A stretch of DNA of 64,000 bases from Caenorhabditis elegans. Taxonomy: Eukaryota > Nematoda > Chromadorea > Rhabditida > Rhabditidae. The stretch lies in assembly GCF_000002985.6 (NCBI RefSeq), contig NC_003284.9:4216001-4280000 (forward strand), in the 5' to 3' direction. How positions within the stretch are numbered: the first letter of the stretch is position 1; every line of letters begins with the position of its first letter. Below are positions 49,932 through 61,700 of the stretch, piece after piece. A program made the position numbers and the translations under genes. A model generated the notes under the pieces. That model did not search any database. It had not been told where the DNA came from and was given only the letters and a program-made list of their open reading frames with translations.

Positions 49932-52900
49932 ATGGAAGAAGGCTGCAGCACACTGGTGAGAAGCCTCGAGCAAAAGTATCTCGACGATGATGAGGATATT
50001 GTTCAAGACATTATTTTCACAGGATTTGTGAGTTTTTTGAAATTCAAACTGATCTTCTAACAGTGCATCTTCCAGACGGGTTGCTCGCCATGTAAGATGG
50101 CAAGCCAGAGAGCCCTAGAACTTCTTGTGCTGAACAACATGAACATTGACACAATCGGCGATTCCGAAAAGTTGGCCACCCTAGCATCCCATGTTTCTGA
50201 GGTAGGGACAACTTGTCCATTAGAATGAAAAATCACAATGTTTTCGTTGTGTTTTCCATTTTGTTTTTATTTTTTCTTCTTCTCTTCTTGTTTTCCCTTT
50301 CGTTCAAAAAGCCCAGAGGGCGCCCCACAGCTGAGAAAAAGAAAATGATGGGAGACCCGCGTCACATGTGTTTTGGCATTTCCTGGATTGAAAAGATGAA
50401 TTGTCAGAACATGATAAGATATCAGTGATCATCACAAGAAAGTGCAGCTGTTTGCATACACAAATTGATTTATAGTTAAAAAATTTTTATTTCAGGCGGA
50501 TCTCGGATGGAATCAAATCTCAAAGTGGTCGGATATAGCTTGCATCTTGAAAAATTTGCCGCATCTCCGTGTGCTAAACATTGGTCATAACCCGCTGAAT
50601 CCCGTGGTAGGTTGATGGTTTTTTTTGGTGGTGCCCGAGAGTGTCAAATGACTTGAATCTTGAAAAAGGAACCAATGTTGTTTCTCGTGACTTTTGGCAA
50701 AACTTGTGATAGAGCGACCGAATGAATGGCAGTTTTGTTTGCACTTCCGAAGTGATATAATATTTTGAAAAGGAAAAGAGAAACCAAATCAACAAAAAAA
50801 CGGAGAAATTGACTTTTGTATTGACTAGTGAGCTTTCATTTTCCGATGAAAAAGAAACATTTGTGCAAAAGGTCATATTTTGGAAAATTTCAAAATTTCA
50901 GATTGATCATGAATTGCCAGTCTCCACACTACACACCATTATTCTTAACGGTACCCATTTGCCATTCAAAACCCTCCAATCTTTCCTCTCAGTTCTACCA
51001 AAAGTCACCGAACTTCATATGTCTGACAACCAATTTAACGACGACGACGACTGCGACGAACCCATCAGCACCACCGTCCGAACTGTTCACCTCAACAGGT
51101 ACTATTGATTTTTCACTATTGATCAATGTTTCAGTATGTTCAAGGTTTTTCCTTCTTTTTTCTCTATAGTTTTTTGTGTATAAAGAGACGGGCAATTCAA
51201 ATTCGCTGCGCTCGCATTGTTTGTGTTCCATTTTTTTTTTGGGGGGAAAACTGGAATTGAATTTCTTTGCGATTTGGAGTAAGAAAAATTGAAAAGTAAC
51301 CAAATTTTGATGCTTCAGTTCTGCTTCACTTGACACGCGCATTGACATATACACATTCTCGACTTTCACTCTTCCATGAGGCTCCGTATCGAATCGCACT
51401 TGCCTCTTTCTGCTCATATTCCAGAGACCTGGCTGGTGTCATTCATAATAATAATGACCAGCGGGCCGAAAAGTCACATTTTTGTGGCCTTTTCGGAAAT
51501 GTCGGAAATGCACACCGGAACAAGTTGAAATCTAGGTCCACTATGTGAAACGGAAATGAAATTATGTTTGCGACAGTAAACGTGAACATGAAAATGTGGT
51601 CATTTGAACCAAATAGTCGTTGTGAGGCTTTGTTGGGGGCAAACACCAGATATTTGAATTTGGAGGTTGCCGCAAAAGTATATTCCTTTTTTGTTGGAAG
51701 CTGTGCAGAGTTTGATATTACACTTCTGATCATTTGGAAAACATTTCGCAAAAAAATTATGTTTCTTAAAACTTGAGATTCTGATATCTTAAGCTTGAAG
51801 GTGGAACTTATCGAAAATACTTAAAATTCCCAAAAAAAAATAAATTGATATCAACAGATTTTTATGAGATGAAAAGGGAAAGTTATTACAAAATCACAAT
51901 CAAAAATGTATTTTTACAAATTTTCTGCTTTTTTCACTTGTCCCTCGACTTTGGTCAAACTTTTTTTACTATATCCGTGTTCAATTTCTGAAAATTTCAA
52001 ATTGTCGCCCACTCCTTTATGTACTAAATTAATGCTTTCAAGACACGTAATATAATTTTTAAGCCTATTTTTTCCAGATGCGGGTTCCTGAAATGGTCGT
52101 CTGTTATGAATGTTGTCAAGCGATTCCCAAATGTGTGCTCAGTTTTTGTTTGCGAAAATCCTTTAAAAGATGTCACCCACTGCAAACATTTCGAACAACT
52201 GCCGTTTTGGAATTTCCTGAATTTAGCCAAGGTACATTTACGGTGGTGATGGGTTTTTAAAGTAACTTTTCAGTAACTTAACAAAGTAACTTAAAGAAAC
52301 TTTTTTAAAGTTGGTATTTATTAGTTTTCAAAAATAAATTGCCGATTCCCAGAAAGAAATGTGTGCATTTTATGAACATACTTAATTTTCCAGACCTCTA
52401 TCGACTCTTGGGACAGTCTAGATCAACTCAACAGAATGACCTCTATCAGCGATCTCCGTGTGCCAAACATTCCATTATTAGACGCCCTCACCAATGAAGA
52501 GCGGCTGCATCTTATCATTGGTCGTCTACATCATTTGCGCGTGCTCAACGGCTCCAAAATATCAAGCGAACAAAGAGAGCAATCTGAACGGTTCTTCATT
52601 CGGTACTATCAGGTTTGTAGATCACGTTTTCCACTATCAGTTTGTCAACACATATATGTTATAGGAGCAAAAGGAGAAACCTCTGCAATACAAAACTCTG
52701 ATTGATAAGCACGGGAACCTCGAGAAGTTGGTGACCATCGACCTGACACCGAAGAAAGAAGCCGTTGTGAAGATCTTGTGCGAGGAGAAGGAAGTGAATC
52801 AGGAGATTACTATCTCACTGGAACCAACCGTACTCGACTTTATGAAGTAATTCTTTGTTTCTTTTTCTCGCTTTTTTCAGAAGAAATCTTCCATATGAAA

Positions 52901-54163
52901 AGTAAAAGAAAAAGTAAAAGAAGATAGAAAGGGAAGATCTTATGATTTAATTAAGTTGAGTGCATCCTCATCGGTTCTCATTTTCCTACTTGCAGAATCT
53001 TAGACCCAAAAGTTGGAGTGAAATTCACACGGATGAAGCTGTTTCTACTCCGAGAGGATGGCCGGACAGACGATTTTTCATCGAGTGATTACAATATGCC
53101 GTTACACTACTTCAAAATTGAGGACGGAGATTCATTTTTAGTTCAGGTAAACTTAAGCCGTAATTGACACTCTAATCCAAACATAAGTGGGGCACAACAG
53201 TATAAAGATGATCTTGGACAGTGCGCTGGTAGCGGCTAATAAGAGACACTCTTGTTTGACCTGCAAATACATTCAACGAGCTTGTTGTATCCTCATCTTC
53301 CCGTTGTCCACAAGACCTATTATGTACGGTGAGCGTATGCTTACCAATTAAGAAGCTGTTGCCAATGAGTCACCTGTCCATTTTCCCGGTCGGATACAAA
53401 GCCCTACCGACAAGACAAAAGGCTTTTGTGGTTCTTGGTGGGCTGGAGGAAATCTGGTTTTTTTAAAAATAATTCTTGGAATCAACACGATAGGAATGAG
53501 GATATTTTGTTAAATTTTGAAAAGCGAAAGGGTTGCGTAAAATAAATTAGTGAAATAACGACCCGTTTCTTACGCAAGACCACCGCTTATCTTTTTCGCG
53601 CATTTTCAAAATTCAATGAATTTTCAAGCAGGGATGAGAAGGGAATTCGGTATGAAAGAGAAGTTTATGAATATTAGAAAATAGAAAAAAAAATAAAATG
53701 CCTCTTAAATTTAAGGATGTCTTCAGAAAACCGAAAAATCGAAAAATGAAAAATTGAAAAAAAAACATTTTTACTGTAAAAACACAAGGATACTAAATAT
53801 AAATGTATCAATACTGTGTCGATTTTGTTTAAAAACTTTTTTTGAAATTTTTATGTTATTGCAAATTATTGCAATTTTGGCGTATTGAAAATTCAAAAAA
53901 ATTCAGCAGATATTTCTATGGCAATGCTGAATGAGGTGTAAATAATTCAATAAAAATAATATTTGTTCCTTGACAGACAAGTTGGAAAAAGCTGAAAGTC
54001 CAGCTAACTTTAGGCATTTTTTACAAAATTTTTTTAAAGTTATTAAGTTTTTTTTCTAAATTTCTAAGTTTAAAAATAAAACTAATTTTCGAATTTTCAG
54101 GAAAAAATAATTGTAACCAGAAGACGGCGTCCACCAAGTTCCACGTCAAGTTCTTCTTCGTAA
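49932..54163 (+). CDS. coel-1: Tubulin-specific chaperone cofactor E-like protein (TBCEL)
   Basis: TBCEL proteins destabilise microtubules by committing tubulin to degradation and act in the cytoplasm. Nine exons close in frame: 49932-50027, 50076-50201, 50496-50606, 50902-51098, 52078-52231, 52394-52612, 52665-52846, 52996-53146 and 54101-54163, giving 432 residues. A leucine-rich-repeat region covers residues about 35-270 (LKNLPHLRVLNIGHNPLNP; LPKVTELHMSDNQFN), with the LRR cap motif SERFFIRYY near residue 300. A C-terminal ubiquitin-like domain follows (VNQEITISLEPTVLDFMKIL; MPLHYFKIEDGDSFLV). The CAP-Gly domain of TBCE is absent, as expected for TBCEL. The end is basic then Ser-rich (RRRRPPSSTSSSSS). 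The fourth and last introns are about 980 and 950 nt. AATAAA lies at 54495-54500. Confidence 0.93.
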
Positions 54164-55287
54164 TTTTCATCATCCCTGGCAGGGATTCCCTGCCACATGT
54201 ATTGTATAAAATTCAAATTTAGTTTCCTTGCCACAAACAACTCTGCTATTCACGATTTTTGTTTCGTTCAACTAGCCAATTTCATGTTCTATTCCGCCAT
54301 GCTTTTTTTTGGTTGAATCACATCGATTACGTAAAGTTTAAGACCATCCAGGTTTTCTCAATGACCCCCCCCCCCCCATCAGGTGAACTAGATGATTATC
54401 ATCACAGTTCAATTCTTCTGCAGTTCCATTTTTTTGCATTTAATAGTTTTTCTTTGTAGATAGTTATTTTTCCGGTTTGGATTTTTTGATATGCAATAAA
54501 TATTCCATTGTACATAGAGAATCAAGATTTAATTGCGAATAAAAACAAGTGTTTTCTAGTATTTTTCAAAATAAACTAAGTTACTGCAAAAGAGGTTGAA
54601 ACGGCGTTTGCCTAGTATTTTAAAACTTCAAAAATTATTTTCATTTTTGGAGAACTGTGCTCAAAATATAGGTACATTACCAATTTTTTTTGAATCATTC
54701 ATAATTAATAAAATTAAATTTGAAACTCATTGAATTTTTTCTATCTACTTCTACAATCATGAATGGCACGCTGAGTAATGCACCAGTTTATTACTGAAAT
54801 TTTTTAAAAGTTTCCTTTTTCTGTAATATTTATTGATGTATTCATGCTTATTTCTACTGAAAAGAAACATTTTGGATAAATAGTTGTATTATATTCCGTA
54901 AAACTTTTTGGCAAGCTGTGTGTCATTTTCAACCATACGTTTTTAGAATAGTTTCCTACCACTTAAAACCCTAAAAAAAATAAGCCTGCAAAATTAATAG
55001 TAAATAAATATAAGCCTAAAACCCCAGTTTTTGAGCAAATCTACAGGCCTGATAATAAAAAAATGAATAAATACCCAACTTTTTGTGAAGATGTTTTTAT
55101 GATGACACATGCTTCAGTTAAAAGATCTGGAATATGATAGTTCAAAAAACTTTTTTTGAGACATTTTTGAAATATTAAAACTTCATTGATCTAAATTTCA
55201 TCAAAGCAAAACCAATTCACAAGCAGGAGTTTTTTGAAGTGAACAATTCCTAAATTGGGAAAAAAAGCAAAGCATTAAGAGTAACAT
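54164..55287. other. Convergent intergenic gap between coel-1 and mec-18
   Basis: Contains the coel-1 3' UTR with AATAAA at 54495-54500 and a C13 run at 54365-54377. The remainder is AT-rich with no gene. Confidence 0.55.
54365..54377 (-). repeat. C13 tract (G13 on the minus strand)
   Basis: Thirteen consecutive cytosines within the coel-1 3' UTR. Confidence 0.9.
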
Positions 55288-58190
55288 TCATTTTTTCACT
55301 GGTCTTCCAGCAGATGGTGGACGCCTCGATGGTGTTGTCGAGCCGTTAACTTTCTTTGCAGGTGCTCCTTTCGCGGCACCAGCTGTTTTTGCTCCATCTT
55401 TGTTGGTTAGACTGTCCACCTAAATTATCAATTAGTTGAATATTTATAGTTGAATCTTACTTTGGAATTTGTTCGTTCTCGATCCCAGAATTGTCGAAGG
55501 TTTCGTCTCAAAATCTTTCCACATACACTTCTGGGAATTTCCGAGATGAAAAACACACCACCACGCAGCTCTTTGAAAGTTGCAATTTTTCCTTAAATGT
55601 TCAATTTGTTTCGTTTTTCAAACATTTAACGTTACTACCAGAAACATACTGCCGAACTTCCGCGGAGGCCAAAAGTGGATGCTGAGCGTTCTTCACCACA
55701 AACGCTGCAGGAACTTCTCCTGTAACATGATCCTGTCTTCCAACAACTGCACAATCATCTATTCCAGCATGTGCTCGTAAAACAAGTTCTACTTCCGAGG
55801 GGCAAATCTGAAACATCGAAATCAATTTATTTCTGAAAAACACCTGAAAGTTCAACTAACCATAGTTCCTTTGCATTTGATAATGTCCTTGATTCGATCT
55901 AGTACGTAAATTCTTCCAACTTCGTCATAAAACCCAGCATCGCCTGATCCAAGTATTTTTTTAAAACTTAGTAATAGCTATCCAGAATCTTACCTGTTTT
56001 AACAAATCCAGTTGCATCAAAAAGTTCAGACGTAGCTTTTGGATTTTTATAGTAACACGGCGATACTTGTGGTCCGAGCACAATGATCTGACCGGGTTGA
56101 CGTGGGAGACACAGCTGCTTGGTTTCCCAATTCACGACTTTGAACAGCATTCCTGGTAGGGGATTTCCCACAGATTCAATTTTTTCATCTAGATACGGAG
56201 ACATGGTGCAGATACCTCCAAGTTCGGTCATCCCGAATGCTTAAATAAAAACATAATACTAAACTTTACAATTTAAATTTTATCTAAAAACCTACATTGT
56301 CGGAAGTCTTTAATATTCAAGCGAGATTTCATTGCAGCAGCTGAATTCGAGTCAATCGGCGCACCCGCGCAAAGAACACTTCTAAGATTCGGAGTTTTAT
56401 AATCGTCCACAATTGCATCAGTTGCCATCCAGTGTACAATAGCTGGGGTAATATGCATCACGTTTATCTAAAAACGGCATATCCAAATTAATTGATATAA
56501 CTTTGAAATATCAACCTGGTTATTTACTAATGTCTCCATGAACAATCGATTCGACTGCTTGGAAATAAGGTAGAGACTTGCTCCATTGATAAGTGCGTAG
56601 TAGGCAGAAACTATTCCATAGATATGAGCAATGGACAAGGGTAATAAAAAGCGTTCTTTTGTTTGAACCGGCCCGTATAACGGTAAACTGATTTGTTGAA
56701 TATTGATGATCAACGAACGATGGCTAAGTTCAGCTGCCTGAAAGTTAAATACATTAAACAACGTTTTTAACTTAGAAATGCTCAGAAACTACCTTAGCAA
56801 GTCCGGTTGTTCCACTTGTAAATAGGATCAACAGAGGGTTTTGCCCTGAAACTTGTTGAATCGGTGTTTGCACTTCTTCACTATCTACAACTGAACTCTC
56901 TACGTCTCCATTAAGTTCTTTGGATTGGCCAGAAACTTCTGACACGGGCGATGTCAAATCAGCTATATCTTCAGGCAGCACTGGGGTTAGATTTCTGAAA
57001 AATAAGGTTTTTCAATGCTAATCAACTTACTAACATCTTAGCCAAAGACATTTCTTTCACGAGCGGTGGTCTGAAATTAAGGAAACTTAATATAAACGTA
57101 TTGTATTTTGCAATAAAAAAAAAACTAAATCGATCTGGCCAATTCTCACTTTTGTTTCACATCAATTGATCTGAAAATTAAAACTCTCATGAAAAATGAT
57201 AATCAAACACGACTCGAACCGTTTTCGTGCACTGTCCACATTAATTCGCTCAGCTGTCAGGACGTCTTCAATTTGCCGAACATGCTTGATACGTCCTCCT
57301 CCTCTCATCTGAGCCTTTCTTCTAACGTCGTCGGCCTTCTGCATAAATTGGTTTTCAACAATCAAATGGGTGGCTTCCGAGAGGTCAACCAACGTCCAAA
57401 TTTCGTCTGAAATTTGAAAAGAAGAATTGATAAAATGTTATTTAAGACGTTGCAATTTTATTATATGTAACAAAATTGAATTAGTTTTTAAAGTTAATAG
57501 AAAAAAATTTGCTTAATTAACAATGGCAAAAAATGTTTAGAGTATTCAAAATTTCCAGTCAATTTTTTTTTTGAAAATTGTGAATTTTTTGAAAATATTA
57601 AACCATGCTAAAAACTTTCCCCTACCTTGTTCATATATCATTAATTAAAAGTATTTTGTCCCATTTTTCCTTTTATCTTTTCGCAACTTCCGAACCAAGG
57701 TTTTTTCAATTTTCGTATATGTTAGGCAAAAAGTCGCACATAAATGTCAAAAACAGAAAAATAATTTTAAGTTCAAAACTGACCAACTGCATTCCAACCG
57801 TTTACAGCGACTGCAGAACATCCAATTATTGAGCATGCAAGGTGAACAAATATCGCTTGTCCGGTTGTTCCAGTTATTACGGCTACTCTACTTCCAGACG
57901 TTACCTAAAACAATCCACGTTATGAAAATGCATTGTCACCACTGGCACCTGAAGCTCTTTTAATCTTGTCGCACACATTTCACACCAGTTTCGTATTTCT
58001 GAATATCTCCATTGTTTTCCACTGTCAACATCAACCTCAAAAATTTTAAATTCTGAATTTTCTACCAAATTTTAAAACTTACAATTGCCAAATTACTCCC
58101 ATGCGCGGAAATTTTCGAGAAAAAATAATCGTGGAACGATTGAGCAGCAGTTTTGTCCCAACTTATTTGAAATGGGTTTTGAATCTCCAT
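55288..58190 (-). CDS. mec-18: Luciferase/4-coumarate:CoA-ligase-like protein of touch neurons
   Basis: Adenylate-forming (ANL) superfamily member; mec-18 is known as a touch-receptor-neuron gene. Thirteen exons close in frame: 58190-58083, 58035-57949, 57904-57784, 57406-57220, 57070-57035, 56994-56793, 56737-56516, 56467-56296, 56239-55994, 55943-55861, 55807-55639, 55591-55461 and 55419-55288, giving 631 residues. Motifs present are the AMP-binding P-loop LFTSGTTGLAK, SFGMTELGG, TGDAGFYDEVGRIYVLDR, KDIIKCKG and the catalytic lysine in GKILRRNL. So all core residues for adenylation and thioester formation look intact. Unusual points are a ~40-residue Ser/Glu-rich insert just before the P-loop (SEVSGQSKELNGDVESS...) and a basic, Pro-rich tail without a peroxisomal SKL. 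An in-frame upstream ATG at 58310 would add 40 residues; I prefer 58190 because MEIQNPFQ fits the family start. Confidence 0.93.
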
Positions 58191-58393
58191 GCTCACAACC
58201 TTCTTGGAAGGCGAGGCAAAGGAATGAATACAAGAAGTGCAAGACTGCTTCTGGAAGAGCTCCTGTTTCGCATCACAAATGCATACCAGTGCAACAAGGA
58301 GCCAACCCATCGGATGACAAACATTTGCTATGTTTTACCATGCAATCTTGATACATTTGGTCAATGCTCTCCTCTTTTTGTTATTTTCATCTG

Positions 58394-58718
58394 ATGTCAA
58401 GAAGAGCGCGAGAACTACTCGAGCGAATCGCTCAAATGGTTATTGTTGCAAAGTGCAAGTGTGCATGGCAAAGGTAATCAAAATCGGAAATTTCTATATT
58501 AAAAAATATGTTCCAGATCAAAGTCAATGACTCATGTGAACTGTCTTCGAATCGACACGTGGATAGTAGACGAATTAATTGAAGCAGTAGCTCTTGCCAG
58601 AATGTTAGTGTTTCTTTTTTTTTCAGGCACTAAATTATTCTAAATGTGTTATTACAGAGATAACGAATCATCGGACGGTTCAGTAATGTATCCAGAAAGT
58701 TTGGACAGTTTGAAATAA
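58394..58718 (+). CDS. Small uncharacterised protein, 75 residues, three exons
   Basis: Plus-strand gene lying between mec-18 and the K2P gene. Exons 58394-58473, 58517-58603 and 58658-58718 are joined by canonical introns (GTAATC...TTCCAG; GTTAGT...ATTACAG) and close exactly in frame to a stop. The product starts MSRRARELLERIAQMVIVAK, has two nearby cysteines (KCKCAW), a middle block CLRIDTWIVDELIEAVALAR that looks helical, and an acidic tail DNESSDGSVMYPESLDSLK. No signal peptide or domain is recognised. The first exon starts about 84 bp from the mec-18 upstream ATG on the opposite strand, so the two may share a divergent promoter. The stop codon overlaps an AATAAA at 58714-58719. Further upstream exons are possible. 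Confidence 0.7.
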
Positions 58719-58734
58719 AATATTAATCTGCTCA

Positions 58735-58740
58735 TTTATT
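58735..58740 (-). terminator. Polyadenylation signal of the K2P gene
   Basis: TTTATT on the plus strand (AATAAA on the minus) 46 nt beyond the K2P stop codon and 17 nt beyond the stop of the convergent small gene. The two 3' UTRs must overlap. Confidence 0.65.
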
Positions 58741-58785
58741 ATACACCCGTTTTTCAACAAATTATCATGCCTTCAGAAAAAATTA

Positions 58786-61700
58786 TCACACATCTGATTC
58801 TTTCTGTATAAGGTACGGTACACAAATCGCCTGGTTCCTCAATGGAATCATTATTCGTTTTATTGCATTTCCATTCAACCGGACAAATCCTCGCTCGCCA
58901 AGCACTGGGCGATCATAGCTCTTGTTTTGTACAATATACCCGTCTTTTTCAGTAATGTCGTCTGGCAGAATCTGGATTTTTTGAATAATTGGTTAAAATA
59001 AATCATTACAATTGTAACCTTAATGTTTGCTTCCTTCACAACTTTTGCCAAGTTTCCAGTTAACGGCTCGTAGAGCACATTTTTATGCTGATAGTTGAAT
59101 TGCAGCAGATAGCTCATTCCCAACTCTCTTGCTTCTTTCGAACTGAGAACTGCGCCTCGTACTAAAACAAAAGAAATGTACATATTAAATATTTAATAAA
59201 AAGTATACCTTGGACAAGTTTTCCACCAGCTGTTTTAATCACTTCAATTCCTGTATGTTTCAACAAATGCTCTCCAGCTTGGAGCCCGCTAAAATTAATG
59301 AAAATAGTATAGAGATTGGCATCACGAAAGAGAAAAAACATACGTCATCACAGCTCCTTTTGCGTCTTCCATTTTTGTACCCAAGTAGTGAATTTTCCGA
59401 ATATACTCAGTACCAGCAAGATCAATGCACATAGTTGCTCTGAAAAGTTTTCAAAACCTACATTAAATTTTCCATTTAAATAGTTTAAAGCAGCAGCTGA
59501 ACTTGAAAATTGTCTTTATTCGTGTACAAAATGCGCGTAACTTTTTTTTACAGTTTTTTGTAGCTACTAGTATTCGGTCATTTTTGAAATTTAGTATATG
59601 AAAACTTAAATTTTAAGGGAGTTATATACATAGACGTTCTGGCGTTTTAATATATGCACATCAAATTAAGTTTTTAGCTTTTAATAATGGCTTGCAGGTG
59701 AACAACAAGTTCTTTTTTATAAACCTTTTTTGCTTTGAAATTATGCATTACAAGTCTAAAATGGATAAAATCACATAATTATTCAAAATTATGATATCAA
59801 ATATATCTAGTAGTTCATCAACCATGCAAGCACAATTTTCTTGGAACTGCGCCAAAACATTAAACTATTTTTTTGTTGCACTTACAATGACAACCCAAAA
59901 ATAATATAAGCCATTGTGAAGAACACATAAACCTGCTCGTTCGGCACAATGTCTCCAAACCCGACAGTTGCCATCGTGATAAAACAAAAGTAGAATGCTT
60001 CGAAATACTCCAGGTGTTCCCAGGACTAAAATTTTTATGATTATTTATCACTGGCAAATAACTGAACCTGAAACAAAAAACCTCCGATAGCAGTGTATGC
60101 TAGCAGAACAAGTAATACCATGAACACAGGTATTCGAAGTTCATCTCCAGCGGAATCTTCCGAATCAGAGTCAATGTCGTGTAAGTTCATGGATCCAGCT
60201 TTCGATGATCCCATAACCGAGCTTGATCTTGATTGAGATTGAGATCGATATTGACTCGTGATCTTTTTAGACTGGCGACGAAGCTGGAATAATAATTTGA
60301 ATAATTTGTTTCTTAATGCAACTTTATGGAGGTTGATTAGTGATGTTTTGCTTTAGAATTTTTGTTATCACTGTTTGTATTCAGAGCCCTCATTTACAAG
60401 CATTCTTGCTCTTATATGCAAAGAGAAACAAAAACGGAATCTCCTCGGAGAAAAAGAGGATAAGTTAGAAATGCATAAGAACGACAAATGTGTGATCTTT
60501 TTTGTCACAGTTGTCAACAGAAAAATGTTAGTTTGGTGTAGAACTGAAAGTATGGATGCGGAAGCAGAACTTTTAGGAAACCGAGAATGGAAAAAGAGCA
60601 ATCATCAAGATCCAGGGGGGTCTTACCGCGTGCGCAACACTACTTCTGCGTCTTGCAATCAACTGAAAATCATTCGAAAGAGAGTGCGTTGGTAGATCAT
60701 TCCAATGCAAGTACAAAAAAGCATTGTCAAAAAAGCCAAACCTTTCTTTTAAAACCACGATAGGACCTGTAGAGATAACTTAGAAACTCTGAGAGGAATT
60801 TTCCAATGTCTGCAATTGTAACAAGGAGAAGTGGGATGCCCAGCAGTGCAAAAATGATGCATGCTACTCTGCCAGTTACAGTGATTGGAACCAAGTTTCC
60901 ATAACCTGAAATAAAACATAAATTTATTAAAATTGAAAATCAACTCTCTTCGGATTTCGTGAGTTTAAAATTTGATTCACGACCACTTTGTATAATTACG
61001 ATTAAAAAAAAAATTTTAAGCCTCACAATCAGGTTTAAAAGTAAGTTTTAACGGGACACTGACAAAAATTAAAATCTGTGGAAATATTTGTATTTTTAAG
61101 TTTCAATAAAAGCTAAACTAATAGAGCTATAACTCAATAACTTCAAAACCAATCTCCAATTCAATCAAATTTTAACATTTAAAAGTCTGTTTGGATTATT
61201 CATACAAATTTCGTAAAATAACAGAATAAAACATGGTGCAATGATAATTATGACATCACTATGTCTGAAACATGTTTCAGCTATCGTGCAACTTGAAAAG
61301 GGCGTTTTTTCGCACTACCATCGTCCTTTTCTATAATTGTTGCATCACTGCAAAACCACAAGAAAACATTTAAACATTATTATCATTTTTTTTCTCCACC
61401 TCGACTAAAAACCACACGGTTTCCGGAACGATTTTTGACTTGTACTACAATTTTTTGTTTCAAAGTATTATATTTTGAAACTTACCAATTGTCGTAATAA
61501 CCGTGGCGGCGAAAAACATCGAATTCGGAAATGTCCAGAGAACCTCGTCTTCTCTTGTTTTATTCAACAAATGTTTTGCGGTGATAAACTGATTTCGATA
61601 AGCTTGGAACATGTTTTTCACTAGTTGCTCGAAATATTCCTGATTTATCGCGTTAAATGCTTCCCGAGAAATTCGATTGTCAGAATCCTAAAAATTTCCC

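Noticed and set aside
50995-51417. 140-codon minus-strand open frame overlapping a coel-1 exon and intron
   Set aside because: Part of it is antisense to a coel-1 exon (the Val run is the complement of GACGAC codons). No splice or family support.
44654-54163. Operon of the TMEM87 gene and coel-1
   Set aside because: Spacing is about 1.65 kb with its own polyadenylation signal and a GC-rich promoter-like block in between.
57031-57070. mec-18 exon 5 ending at the GTAAGT donor
   Set aside because: Gives an early stop in the next exon. The GTTAGT donor four bases earlier restores …LAKINLTPVLPED.
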